64,000 nt of DNA from Bosea sp. F3-2. GTDB lineage: Bacteria > Pseudomonadota > Alphaproteobacteria > Rhizobiales > Beijerinckiaceae. Within the stretch, counting starts at the first letter, position 1, and every line of letters begins with the position of its first letter. The notes beneath the pieces are model-generated. The model searched no databases, was not told where the DNA came from, and saw only the letters and a program-made list of their open reading frames with translations. Position numbers and translations under genes: made by a program. Of the stretch, positions 42,812 to 49,867 are shown piece by piece. Location: positions 372,001 to 436,000 of the forward strand of contig NZ_CP042331.1 in NCBI RefSeq assembly GCF_008253865.1. The letters are read 5' to 3'.

Positions 42812-42853
42812 AAAAAGGCAAGGCGGACGCCTTGCCTTGGGTAGTCTTTTTTT
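42812..42853. terminator. Bidirectional rho-independent terminator
   Basis: The stem AAGGCAAGGCG / CGCCTTGCCTT (42815-42825 with 42828-42838) forms about ten pairs with a tight loop. On the plus strand it is followed after a few bases by seven T (42847-42853). On the minus strand the stem runs straight into TTTTT. It would end the mce-RidA-DUF1467 transcript and any minus-strand RNA from the structured region. Confidence 0.7.
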
Positions 42854-42854
42854 A

Positions 42855-43000
42855 CCGCAGTATCGGCGCGCGTCTGGTTGCGTGCGACTCGGATACTAGG
42901 CGGGCGTTTGTCCTCCCGAGACCTGGTCCGCAGCGCCGTGACTAGCACAGCGCTCCCAGCGGGAGATGGCTTAGCTGATTGTGACGGCTCTGTCATCAGT
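42855..43000. ncRNA. Possible structured non-coding RNA
   Basis: Several stems are packed together: CCGC-bulge-AGTATC with GATACT-GCGG (about 42855-42902), AGCGCnGTG/CACnGCGCT (about 42932-42954) and CTCCC/GGGAG (about 42953-42965). In the second stem one position is a C-A mismatch on the plus strand but a G-U pair on the minus strand. This favours minus, with termination at the hairpin 42838-42815. The plus strand is also possible, ending at 43073. I cannot match it to 6S, tmRNA, SRP RNA or a riboswitch, and no clean promoter is visible. Confidence 0.3.
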
Positions 43001-43040
43001 TTAGACAAATTCAGCCTCAAAATTTTGCAAGTTTGATCTC

Positions 43041-43073
43041 CATTGCACTTGTGCAGTGCAGCAATGTTTTTTT
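43041..43073 (+). terminator. Plus-strand terminator-like hairpin with seven T
   Basis: CATTGCACT pairs with AGTGC-agc-AATG (43041-43066), followed at once by TTTTTTT (43067-43073). It looks like an intrinsic terminator yet no coding gene ends just before it, which suggests a short RNA upstream. The TGCA-rich core (TTGTGCAGTGCAGCA) also resembles the sites bound by PhaR ahead of phasin genes, so a protein-binding role is the alternative. Confidence 0.5.
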
Positions 43074-43100
43074 CTGCCGGTACCAGCAGCAGTGGTCGCT

Positions 43101-43202
43101 CTAGCATCGGACCGAAAAGTGGAATTCACTTTTCGGAAAATCCGATGCGATCACAAAAGCCTAGATCGCCGTTACCGCGCCCTGTCGGGCGCGCGGCGAT
43201 CT
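43101..43202. repeat. CTAG-flanked double-hairpin repeat
   Basis: The first hairpin is 43104-43148: GCATCGGA-CC-GAAAAGTG with CACTTTTC-GG-AAAA-TCCGATGC around a GAATT centre. The second is 43163-43202: AGATCGCC with GGCGATCT enclosing CGCGCCC/GGGCGCG. CTAG occurs at 43101-43104 and 43161-43164, framing the first hairpin. Small palindromes of this kind are dispersed in Hyphomicrobiales genomes. Confidence 0.65.
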
Positions 43203-43283
43203 GGGGCAGGTGCCTTGTTCCCGTCAAAGGATATCGCTATCGACGGCCATCCGCCGGGCTCGCCGGTGGCCATGGAGATCTTC

Positions 43284-43832
43284 ATGCTGCGCAGCTCGCT
43301 CGCCGCTCTTGCCCTCGTCGCCTCGCTCGGTTTCGCGCAGGCCCAGAGCCCGAAACCGGATCCGGACAACACCGTCGTCCTCGAGACCAAGGACGGGCCG
43401 GTCACGATCCGCCTGCGGCCGGACCTTGCGCCGAAGCATGTCGCCCAGATCAAGGCGCTGGTGAAGCGCGGCTTCTATGACGGCATCGTCTTCCATCGCG
43501 TCATCGACGGCTTCATGGCCCAGACGGGCGACCCGACCGGCACGGGCACGGGCAAGTCCGATCTGCCGAACCTGCCGGCCGAGTTCTCCCAGACGCCCTA
43601 CAAGGTCGGTTCGGTCGGCATGGCGCGTTCGGCCTCGCCGGATTCGGCGAATTCGCAGTTCTTCATCTGCTACGAGGGCTGCGGCTCGCTGACCGGCCAG
43701 TACACGCTCTTCGGCGAGGTCGTGTCCGGCATGGACGCCGTGCGCAAGATCAAGAAGGGCGCGCAGGGCAGCGGCCAGGTCACCAATCCGGACAAGATCG
43801 TCCGCATGCGGATGGCCTCCGACGCCAAGTGA
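43284..43832 (+). CDS. Periplasmic peptidyl-prolyl cis-trans isomerase (cyclophilin)
   Basis: A 182-residue exported cyclophilin. The signal peptide (MLRSSLAALALVASLGFAQAQ) is followed by the compact bacterial cyclophilin fold. The active-site residues lie in FHRVIDGFMAQTGDP (catalytic Arg) and SANSQFFICY; the PTGTGTG loop is typical. It speeds proline isomerisation in the periplasm. ATG 43284 has GGAG five bases upstream; ATG 43272 would add four residues and the longer frame upstream is non-coding. It heads a cluster with a TonB-C-like protein and a second cyclophilin. Confidence 0.92.
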   Translation: MLRSSLAALALVASLGFAQAQSPKPDPDNTVVLETKDGPVTIRLRPDLAPKHVAQIKALVKRGFYDGIVFHRVIDGFMAQTGDPTGTGTGKSDLPNLPAEFSQTPYKVGSVGMARSASPDSANSQFFICYEGCGSLTGQYTLFGEVVSGMDAVRKIKKGAQGSGQVTNPDKIVRMRMASDAK

Positions 43833-43857
43833 GATGAAACCGGGGAGGGCTGGAACC

Positions 43858-44514
43858 ATGCTGCGGACGGCCCTCATCGGCACTCTCACGGTGCTTTCCC
43901 TCGGCGCCGCCGCGGCGCTTGCGCAGGATACGCACGACCTCGGTCTGCCGCCGCCATCCGGCTCGCAGAATCCCGTCCTGCCGCCAGCTTCGGGATTCCA
44001 GAATCCGATCCTGCCGCCACAGAGCGGCCAGCGTTACAACCCCGGCATCGGTGGCCCCTTCGGCGGCGACAACGATATTCCGGGCATGGAGCAGCGTCGC
44101 GTCGGCTCCTCGCGCCTGATGCGCGGCGGCGGCGAGATCGGCCTGATCGGCTCGGTATCGCCGGAGACGCCGCGGGAGGAGGAGGGCGAGACCGTCGACA
44201 AGCTGGCCGATATTGCACCGGCGCTGCGACGCTGCTGGAATCCGCCGCCATTGCCGGGAGATCTCACTGGCGCGATGGTTTCGCTTCGCTTCAGCCTGCG
44301 CCGCGACGGCAGCCTCTTCGGTCAGCCGCGCGTGACCTGGGAGACGCGCCGCGGCGATCCCGAGTTCCAGCGGCGCTTCAGCGATTCCGCCGTTGCCGCG
44401 ATTCATGCCTGCACGCCGATGAGGTTGTCGAAGGGCCTCGGAGCGAGTATCGCGGGGCGACCCTTCATCATCCGTTTCCACGGCCGTGTGCCGCCTAACG
44501 AAAGGCAGAGCTAA
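43858..44514 (+). CDS. Exported protein with TonB/TolA-C-like domain and tandem LPPxSGxQNP repeats
   Basis: A 218-residue protein. Residues 1-22 are a signal peptide. Residues 30-62 contain three copies of an eleven-residue unit of the form LPPxSGxQNPx. A Gly-rich linker follows. The C-terminal half (about 112-210: LADIAPALRRCWNPPP, VSLRFSLRRDGSLFGQP, RFSDSAVAAIHACTPM) has the pattern of TonB/TolA C-terminal domains, including two cysteines that could pair (CW and ACTP). There is no membrane anchor beyond the signal, so it is probably periplasmic. GGAGG lies about ten bases before ATG 43858; ATG 43834 is less likely. Function unknown. Confidence 0.75.
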   Translation: MLRTALIGTLTVLSLGAAAALAQDTHDLGLPPPSGSQNPVLPPASGFQNPILPPQSGQRYNPGIGGPFGGDNDIPGMEQRRVGSSRLMRGGGEIGLIGSVSPETPREEEGETVDKLADIAPALRRCWNPPPLPGDLTGAMVSLRFSLRRDGSLFGQPRVTWETRRGDPEFQRRFSDSAVAAIHACTPMRLSKGLGASIAGRPFIIRFHGRVPPNERQS

Positions 44515-44984
44515 TGTCGCTCGATCCCGAAAACACCATCGTGATGGAAACCACCAAGGGCCGCGTGGTCATCAAGCTGCGCCCCGACCTCGCTCCCGGC
44601 CATGTCGAGCGCATCAAGCTGCTGGCCCGCGAGGGCTTTTATGACGGCATAGTCTTCCATCGCGTCATCGACGGCTTCATGGCCCAGGTCGGCTGCCCGC
44701 ACGGCACCGGCACCGGCGGTTCGAGCTATCCGGACCTGAAGCAGGAGTTCAACGCCGAGCCGCATGTCCGCGGCATCTGCTCGATGGCCCGCGCCCAGAA
44801 CCCGAACTCGGCCAACAGCCAGTTCTTCATCGTGTTCGACGACGCCCGCTTCCTCGACAAGCAGTACACGGTCTGGGGCCAGGTCGTGGAAGGCATGGAC
44901 AATGTCGACAAGATCAAGCGCGGCGAGCCGGTCCGCGATCCCGACTCGATCGTCTCGATGAAGGTGATGGCCGACGCGGCCTGA
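44514..44984 (+). CDS. Cytoplasmic peptidyl-prolyl cis-trans isomerase (cyclophilin)
   Basis: A 156-residue PpiB-like cyclophilin without signal peptide. It has FHRVIDGFMAQVGCPHGTGTGG, SMARAQNPNSANSQFFIVF and the closing QYTVWGQVVEGMD. It resembles the periplasmic paralogue encoded 680 bases upstream and probably arose by duplication. The ATG overlaps the previous stop (TAATG). A strong terminator lies 16 bases after its stop. Confidence 0.94.
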   Translation: MSLDPENTIVMETTKGRVVIKLRPDLAPGHVERIKLLAREGFYDGIVFHRVIDGFMAQVGCPHGTGTGGSSYPDLKQEFNAEPHVRGICSMARAQNPNSANSQFFIVFDDARFLDKQYTVWGQVVEGMDNVDKIKRGEPVRDPDSIVSMKVMADAA

Positions 44985-45000
44985 TCGCTTCGCTCACGTC

Positions 45001-45068
45001 GAGCCCTCGTTCCGGGACGCGCGGCGCAGGCCGTGTTCGGCGCCCGGAATGAGGGCTCTTTGCTTTTT
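45001..45068 (+). terminator. Strong rho-independent terminator after the second cyclophilin
   Basis: A 16-bp stem GAGCCCTCGTTCCGGG (45001-45016) with CCCGGAATGAGGGCTC (45043-45058), one G-U pair, followed by TTTGCTTTTT. The loop has 26 bases. It closes the cyclophilin cluster; queA begins 19 bases further on with GGGACGAG ahead of its start. Confidence 0.85.
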
Positions 45069-45086
45069 GGGACGAGATGCAGCCCG

Positions 45087-46172
45087 ATGGATGTCGGCCT
45101 CTTCGATTTCGACCTGCCGGAAGACCGGATCGCGCTGAGGCCCGTCAGCCCGCGCGATGCGGCGCGGCTGCTCGTGGTGCGTCCCGATGCGCCCGAGCCG
45201 CTGGAGGATCGCGGCATCCGCGATCTCGTCTCGCTGCTCCAGCCGGGCGATGCACTCGTCCTCAACGATACGCGCGTGATCCCGTCCCGCCTGCGCGGGC
45301 GGCGCTATCGCGGCGCGGATTCGGCCCGCATCGAGATCATGCTGCACAAGCGCGAGAGCGATGATCGCTGGCTCGCCTTCGCCCGGCCGGCCAAGAAGCT
45401 AGCACTCGGCGAGACCGTGGACTTCGATTCGGAGGGAGCGAGCAACGCCTGCGAGCTCGGCCGCCTGCAGGCCGAGGTCATCGGCAAGAGTGAGGGCGGC
45501 GAGGTCGAGCTGCGGTTCAGCCTGACCAGCGCCTATCTCGACGAGGCGATCGCGCGGCTCGGCGAATTGCCGCTGCCGCCCTATATCGCCGGCAAGCGCC
45601 CGACCGACAGTGCCGATACCACCGACTACCAGACGAACTTCGCCTGCAACGACGGCGCCGTCGCGGCGCCCACCGCCGGGCTGCACTTCACGCCGGAGCT
45701 TCTGGCGGAACTGGAGGCGCGCGGCGTCTCACGCCATTTCGTGACGCTGCATGTCGGCGCTGGCACTTTCCTGCCGGTGAAGGCTGACGACACCGAAGAC
45801 CATCGCATGCATGCCGAATGGGGCACGGTCTCGGCCGAGACGGCGACGGCCCTGAATGAGGTCAAGGCGAGGGGCGGGCGGATCGTCTGCGTCGGCACGA
45901 CCTCGTTGCGCCTGATCGAGAGCGCGGCGGCCGAGGACGGCACCATTCGGCCCTTCTCCGGTGACACGGCGATCTTCATCACGCCGGGCTATCGCTTCCG
46001 GGTGGTCGACATGCTGGTGACGAATTTCCACCTGCCGCGCTCGACACTGTTCATGCTCGTCTGCGCCTTCTGCGGGCTCGACATGATGAAACGGGCCTAT
46101 GCCCATGCGATCGCAGCGAAATATCGCTTCTATTCCTATGGCGACGGCAGCCTGCTCTTCCGGGCAGGCTGA
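45087..46172 (+). CDS. queA: S-adenosylmethionine:tRNA ribosyltransferase-isomerase
   Basis: A 361-residue QueA. It transfers and isomerises the ribosyl part of SAM onto preQ1 in tRNA to give epoxyqueuosine. The sequence starts DVGLFDFDLPEDRIALRPVSPRDAARLL and has LNDTRVIPSRLRG, TDYQTNFACNDGAVAAPTAGLHFT (usual VFA replaced by NFA), LHVGAGTFLPVK and NFHLPRSTLFMLV. ATG 45087 matches the family start; an upstream in-frame ATG lies in the terminator. tgt, often next to queA, is not present. Confidence 0.95.
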   Translation: MDVGLFDFDLPEDRIALRPVSPRDAARLLVVRPDAPEPLEDRGIRDLVSLLQPGDALVLNDTRVIPSRLRGRRYRGADSARIEIMLHKRESDDRWLAFARPAKKLALGETVDFDSEGASNACELGRLQAEVIGKSEGGEVELRFSLTSAYLDEAIARLGELPLPPYIAGKRPTDSADTTDYQTNFACNDGAVAAPTAGLHFTPELLAELEARGVSRHFVTLHVGAGTFLPVKADDTEDHRMHAEWGTVSAETATALNEVKARGGRIVCVGTTSLRLIESAAAEDGTIRPFSGDTAIFITPGYRFRVVDMLVTNFHLPRSTLFMLVCAFCGLDMMKRAYAHAIAAKYRFYSYGDGSLLFRAG

Positions 46173-46191
46173 CCGTAGAGCGAAACACGCT

Positions 46192-46401
46192 GTCATTCCG
46201 GGGCTTCGCGCCAGCGAAGAACCCGGAACCCATGAACACGACGCTTCGTCATGGTCGGGCTTGTCCCGACCATCCACGTCTTCCTTCACCGAAAGTGGTG
46301 TTCAAGACGTGGATGCTCGCCACAAGGGCGAGCATGACAATCTGGAAGTCGGTCTTGTTCATGGGTTCCGGGCTCGGGCCTGCGGCCCGCCCCGGAATGA
46401 C
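46192..46401. repeat. Composite repeat: family C palindrome with a family B palindrome nested in its centre
   Basis: Outer arms: GTCATTCCGGGGC...CCCGGAACCCATGAACA at the left and TGTTCATGGGTTCCGGG...GCCCCGGAATGAC at the right. Between them, at 46248-46338, sits a complete family B palindrome (GTCATGGTCGGGCTTGTCCC ... GGGCGAGCATGAC) with its ATCCACGTCTT inner arms. It separates the convergent queA and NUP-like genes. Confidence 0.88.
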
Positions 46402-46440
46402 GGCGTTGTGCCATGTCCCGCTGGCGGTTTACGGCGAAGA

Positions 46441-47475
46441 TCACTTCGCCGGCAGCGGCGGCACGCCCTTCTGCCATTCCGCCCAGTTGGCGGTGATGTG
46501 ATCGACGACCCGCGAGCCGACAGCCTCGATATTGGCGACGGTCTCGGCAAACCCGCCTGCGGTCTGGCCGGGCGCCGGGTCGAGATGCTGCAGCGTCGTC
46601 TCGTTCGGATTGCCCTGGTCGAAATTGACCGCGCCGCGCAGGCTGAGGATGCGGTCGGTGCCGAACTGGCGCTTGATCACCAGCGTGATCGCGGCGTTCT
46701 CCATCTCGGTGATGACATAGTCGTCGGCGCCGTAGAGCTTGGCCATGTACTGTGCCTCCTTCGACAGGCCGGGCCCGTGGAAGAAGGTGTCGCCGGTCAT
46801 ATGCGTGCCGACCGTCACGGAAGGTGCAGCCAGCGCGCGCTTGTCGGGGTAGCGCATGCGGTACTGCTTGGCCGAATCCGAATCCTGCAGATTGACGCCG
46901 GAGCTGAGCTTCACGGCCCAGTTGACCAGCACCGGGTTGAGCTGGAAGACGCGATAGCTCTCATAGCCCTTGCGCGGCATGAAGACCGGCTCGCCCGGCT
47001 TGCCTTCCTCCGGCGCCCAGCGATGGCCGAGATCGTAGTCGACCAGCCAGCTGCCCCAGGAGACGTCGCCGATGGTGCCGCGCGAGGGCGGCGTGCCGGC
47101 GACGCCGCTGAGCACGAAATAGGCCTGCGAGAAGTCATAGGCCGGGTCGAGCAGGATCGCCTGCATCGAGGAAGACGAGTTGACCTTGCCCATGCCGAGC
47201 ACGGCGCCGCAGACGCCGTCATCGTTGCAATAGACCGGCTTCAGCGCGCCTTTCACCGGGTGCGGCTGGCTTGCCTTCCAGTAGCGCTCGTACCAGTGCT
47301 GGAACTCGCCGGCCCGGTCACCGGTGTTCTCCCCGATCTCGAACATGGCGCCGACGAAGACCTTGACCTTGGTCGGCTGGGTCTGCGCCGCGGCGGGCAG
47401 CGCGAGTGAGCCGAACGCAAAGGCGGCAAGGGAGAGGGCGGCGAGGCCACTCCGTCTGGCGGTGATCTGATTCAT
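46441..47475 (-). CDS. Purine nucleoside permease-like protein (NUP family), exported
   Basis: A 344-residue protein of the NUP (PF06516-type) family, related to nucleoside phosphorylases and first described as fungal nucleoside permease. It has a signal peptide (1-31, ending PAAAQ). Family segments are MFEIGENTGDRAGEFQHWYERYW, the GMGKVNSSSSMQAILLDP block, YFVLSGVAGTPPSRGTIGDV and, near the C-terminus, ITEMENAAITLVI. With only a signal and no helices it is probably a periplasmic nucleoside-binding or cleaving protein and not a permease. ATG 47475 has GGAGA upstream. It stands alone on the minus strand. Confidence 0.85.
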   Translation of the reverse strand: MNQITARRSGLAALSLAAFAFGSLALPAAAQTQPTKVKVFVGAMFEIGENTGDRAGEFQHWYERYWKASQPHPVKGALKPVYCNDDGVCGAVLGMGKVNSSSSMQAILLDPAYDFSQAYFVLSGVAGTPPSRGTIGDVSWGSWLVDYDLGHRWAPEEGKPGEPVFMPRKGYESYRVFQLNPVLVNWAVKLSSGVNLQDSDSAKQYRMRYPDKRALAAPSVTVGTHMTGDTFFHGPGLSKEAQYMAKLYGADDYVITEMENAAITLVIKRQFGTDRILSLRGAVNFDQGNPNETTLQHLDPAPGQTAGGFAETVANIEAVGSRVVDHITANWAEWQKGVPPLPAK

Positions 47476-47668
47476 GGGTTTCTCCACGGCCGAAAACTGA
47501 AGGGGCCGTCCGGGTCGGGCCGAGCAAGGGCTGTGCCGTTTCTGCCATGGTGCGGGCAGGAGCGTCCATCGCGGCTTTGTCATAGGCGCGACGATCCATT
47601 CGCTGAACCGGCTCGCCTTCCCGGCCTGAAAATGCTACCGGGCTCGCAACAGGGATTTTGACAGTCAA

Positions 47669-48331
47669 ATGGCCGATATTTTTCGCGAGATCGATGAGGA
47701 AGTCCGGCGCGACAAGGCGGCCGAGCTTTGGAAGAAATATGGCTGGCTCGTCACCAGCCTTGCCGTGCTGGCGGTGCTCGCCGTTGCAGGGTGGCAATTC
47801 TGGCAGCATCGCGAGAACCAGGCTGCGCAGGCTGTCGGTGCCCGCCTCGAAGCGGCGCTCAAATCGTCTCGTGACGGCGACAGCAAGCAGGCCGAGACCA
47901 TTCTCAAGGAGCTCGCCAGCAGCGCGCCCGCCGGCTACCGCCTGATCGCGCGCTTCCGCCTTGCCGCCGAGACCGCCAAGGGCGACGCTGCCGCCGGCAT
48001 TGCCGCCTTCGATGCGCTCGCCAACGACGCCACGCTGGATGCGACCTACCGGGATCTCGCCAAGCTGCGCGCCGGTATCCTGCGCGTCGATCTCTCGCCC
48101 TACGCGGAGGTCAAGGCGACACTGGAGCCGCTGGCGAGCCCGCAGGGCGTCTGGCGTCATTCGGCCCGCGAATTCCTCGGCATCTCCGCGCTCAAGGCCA
48201 ACCAGTTCGACGAGGCCGGCCGCGGGTTCGATGCCGCGATCACCGACCCGCAGGCGCCGCAGGCCCTGCGCCAGCGCGTGGAACTGTATCTCGCCCTCGT
48301 CCGTGGCGGGCCCGTCACGGTGAAGAACTAG
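47669..48331 (+). CDS. YfgM-like tetratricopeptide repeat protein
   Basis: A 220-residue inner-membrane protein of the YfgM type. An N-terminal cytoplasmic helix (DIFREIDEEVRRDKAAELWKKYG) is followed by one membrane segment (about 25-45) and a periplasmic TPR-like domain (KQAETILKELASSAPAGYRLIARFRLA; FLGISALKANQFDEAGRGFDAAI). E. coli YfgM works near SecYEG with PpiD and is also close to der. Here der follows, which supports the assignment. The TAG stop is part of a CTAG at the edge of the following repeat. Confidence 0.85.
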   Translation: MADIFREIDEEVRRDKAAELWKKYGWLVTSLAVLAVLAVAGWQFWQHRENQAAQAVGARLEAALKSSRDGDSKQAETILKELASSAPAGYRLIARFRLAAETAKGDAAAGIAAFDALANDATLDATYRDLAKLRAGILRVDLSPYAEVKATLEPLASPQGVWRHSAREFLGISALKANQFDEAGRGFDAAITDPQAPQALRQRVELYLALVRGGPVTVKN

Positions 48332-48354
48332 ACGATTCCGTTACCACCACGCGC

Positions 48355-48458
48355 GTCATCCCGGGCGACCGGAGGGAGACCCGGGATCCATGCCGGAGCA
48401 CTTCCGAATAAGGTTCAGGCATGGATCCCGGCTCGGCGCTTCGCTTGGCCGGGATGAC
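48355..48458. repeat. Palindromic repeat, family A copy 3, between the TPR gene and der
   Basis: An inverted repeat from GTCATCCCGGGCGACC to GGCCGGGATGAC with inner arms GATCCATGCC / GGCATGGATC, very close to the copies at 433-528 and 11579-11675. CTAG occurs at 48328-48331 on the left side but not on the right. Confidence 0.85.
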
Positions 48459-48478
48459 CACGGAATATGTGAAAACTG

Positions 48479-49867
48479 ATGACAGCCATCGTCGCCCTCA
48501 TCGGCCGGCCGAATGTCGGCAAGTCGACGCTGTTCAACCGGCTCGTCGGCAAGAAGCTCGCGCTGGTCGATGACCGGCCGGGCGTGACGCGCGATCGCCG
48601 CGAAGGCGACGCCACGCTCGGCCATCTGCGCTTCAAGGTGATCGACACGGCCGGTCTGGAAGAAGCGGACAAGGAATCGCTCGCCGGCCGCATGCGCGCC
48701 CAGACCGAGACCGCGATCGCCCAGGCCGATGTCGTGGTCTTCATGATCGATGCGCGCCTCGGCCTGACGCCGATGGACCAGCCCTTCGCCGAGCTGGTCC
48801 GGCGCTCCGGCAAGCCTGTCATCCTCCTCGCCAACAAGGCCGAGGGGAAGAAAGGCGCTGACGGCATCATCGACGCCTATTCGCTCGGCCTCGGCGATCC
48901 CGTGCCGTTCTCGGCCGAGCATGGCGAGGGCACGGCCGATCTGCTCGAGGCGCTGGCGCCCTTCATCGCCGACGAGCCCGAGGAAGACGAGGACGAGGCC
49001 TGGGAAGATGTCCCGGCGGACAACGCGGACGAGGACGACAATCCCGACCGGCCGCTGCGCGTCACCATCATCGGCCGCCCCAATGCCGGCAAGTCGACGC
49101 TGGTCAACCGCATCATCGGCGAGGAGCGGCTGCTGACCGGTCCCGAGGCCGGCATCACCCGTGACACCATCTCGGTGGATTGGGAATGGCGCGGCCGCAA
49201 GGTCAAGCTCTTCGACACGGCCGGCATGCGCAAGCGCGCCCGCATCGAGGAGAAGCTGGAGAAGCTCTCCGTTGCCGATTCGCTACGCGCCATCCGCTTC
49301 GCCGAGGTCGTGGTGGTGCTGCTCGACGCCACCATCCCCTTCGAGAAGCAGGATCTGACGCTGGTCGACCTGACCGAGCGCGAGGGCCGGGCCGTCGTCA
49401 TCGGCCTCAACAAATGGGACCTCGTCGCCGACAAGCAGGGCCTGCTCGCAGAGCTCAAGGAAAAGGCCAACTATCTGCTGGCGCAGGTGCGCGGCGTGCC
49501 GATCGTGCCGCTCTCAGGGCTCGCCGGCGAGGGCATCGACCGGCTGATGCAGGCGGTGTTCTCGGCCTATGAGGTCTGGAACCGCCGCGTTTCGACTGCG
49601 CGGATCAACCGCTGGCTGGAAGGCGTGCTCTCGGCCCATCCGCCGCCGGCCGTGGCGGGGCGGCGCATCAAGATCCGCTACATGACGCAGGCCAAGGCGC
49701 GGCCGCCGACCTTCGCGCTGTTCGGCAACCAGCTCGAACACCTGCCGATCTCCTATGTACGCTATCTCGTGAACAATCTGCGGGAAGGCTTCGATCTGCC
49801 GGGCACGCCGATCCGGCTGCACCGGCGCGGCGGCCAGAACCCCTATGACAAGGAGCGCAAGGGCTGA
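48479..49867 (+). CDS. der: Ribosome-biogenesis GTPase Der (EngA)
   Basis: A 462-residue double GTPase needed for 50S assembly. The first G domain has GRPNVGKST, DTAGLEE and NKAE. The second has GRPNAGKST, DTAGMRKRAR and NKWD. An acidic linker (DEPEEDEDEAWED) joins them, and a KH-like domain closes the protein (RRIKIRYMTQAKARPPTFALF). Length and order are standard. The stop overlaps the next start (TGATG). Confidence 0.97.
   Translation: MTAIVALIGRPNVGKSTLFNRLVGKKLALVDDRPGVTRDRREGDATLGHLRFKVIDTAGLEEADKESLAGRMRAQTETAIAQADVVVFMIDARLGLTPMDQPFAELVRRSGKPVILLANKAEGKKGADGIIDAYSLGLGDPVPFSAEHGEGTADLLEALAPFIADEPEEDEDEAWEDVPADNADEDDNPDRPLRVTIIGRPNAGKSTLVNRIIGEERLLTGPEAGITRDTISVDWEWRGRKVKLFDTAGMRKRARIEEKLEKLSVADSLRAIRFAEVVVVLLDATIPFEKQDLTLVDLTEREGRAVVIGLNKWDLVADKQGLLAELKEKANYLLAQVRGVPIVPLSGLAGEGIDRLMQAVFSAYEVWNRRVSTARINRWLEGVLSAHPPPAVAGRRIKIRYMTQAKARPPTFALFGNQLEHLPISYVRYLVNNLREGFDLPGTPIRLHRRGGQNPYDKERKG

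Larger units (their letters stand above)
42728..43283. other. 556-base gene-free, highly structured region
   Basis: Between DUF1467 and the first cyclophilin gene. It holds, in order, a bidirectional terminator (42812-42853), a zone of several stems that may be a non-coding RNA (about 42855-43000), an AT-richer stretch with a second plus-strand terminator (43041-43073) and a CTAG-bounded double-hairpin repeat (43101-43202). A minus-strand open frame (42769-43107) runs through both hairpins and resembles no family I know; I treat it as non-coding. Confidence 0.6.

Noticed and set aside
42855..43073. tmRNA, 6S RNA or SRP RNA gene
   Set aside because: No tRNA-like T arm, no ANDN-type tag codons, no SRP GGAAG core and no clear 6S long-stem/bubble layout could be found, so no known RNA class is claimed.
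42769..43107. 113-residue minus-strand open frame in the structured region
   Set aside because: It crosses the terminator hairpin and several stems and has no ribosome-binding site or known motif. I consider the RNA structure the better explanation, although homologues annotated as small proteins may exist.
46192..46401. Insertion sequence remnant
   Set aside because: No transposase fragment or long terminal repeats; the structure is a pair of nested palindromes.
47658..47686. Perfect TTGACA ahead of the YfgM-like gene as a promoter
   Set aside because: The start codon lies inside the would-be spacer and the -10 position reads TTTCGC; this cannot drive the gene.
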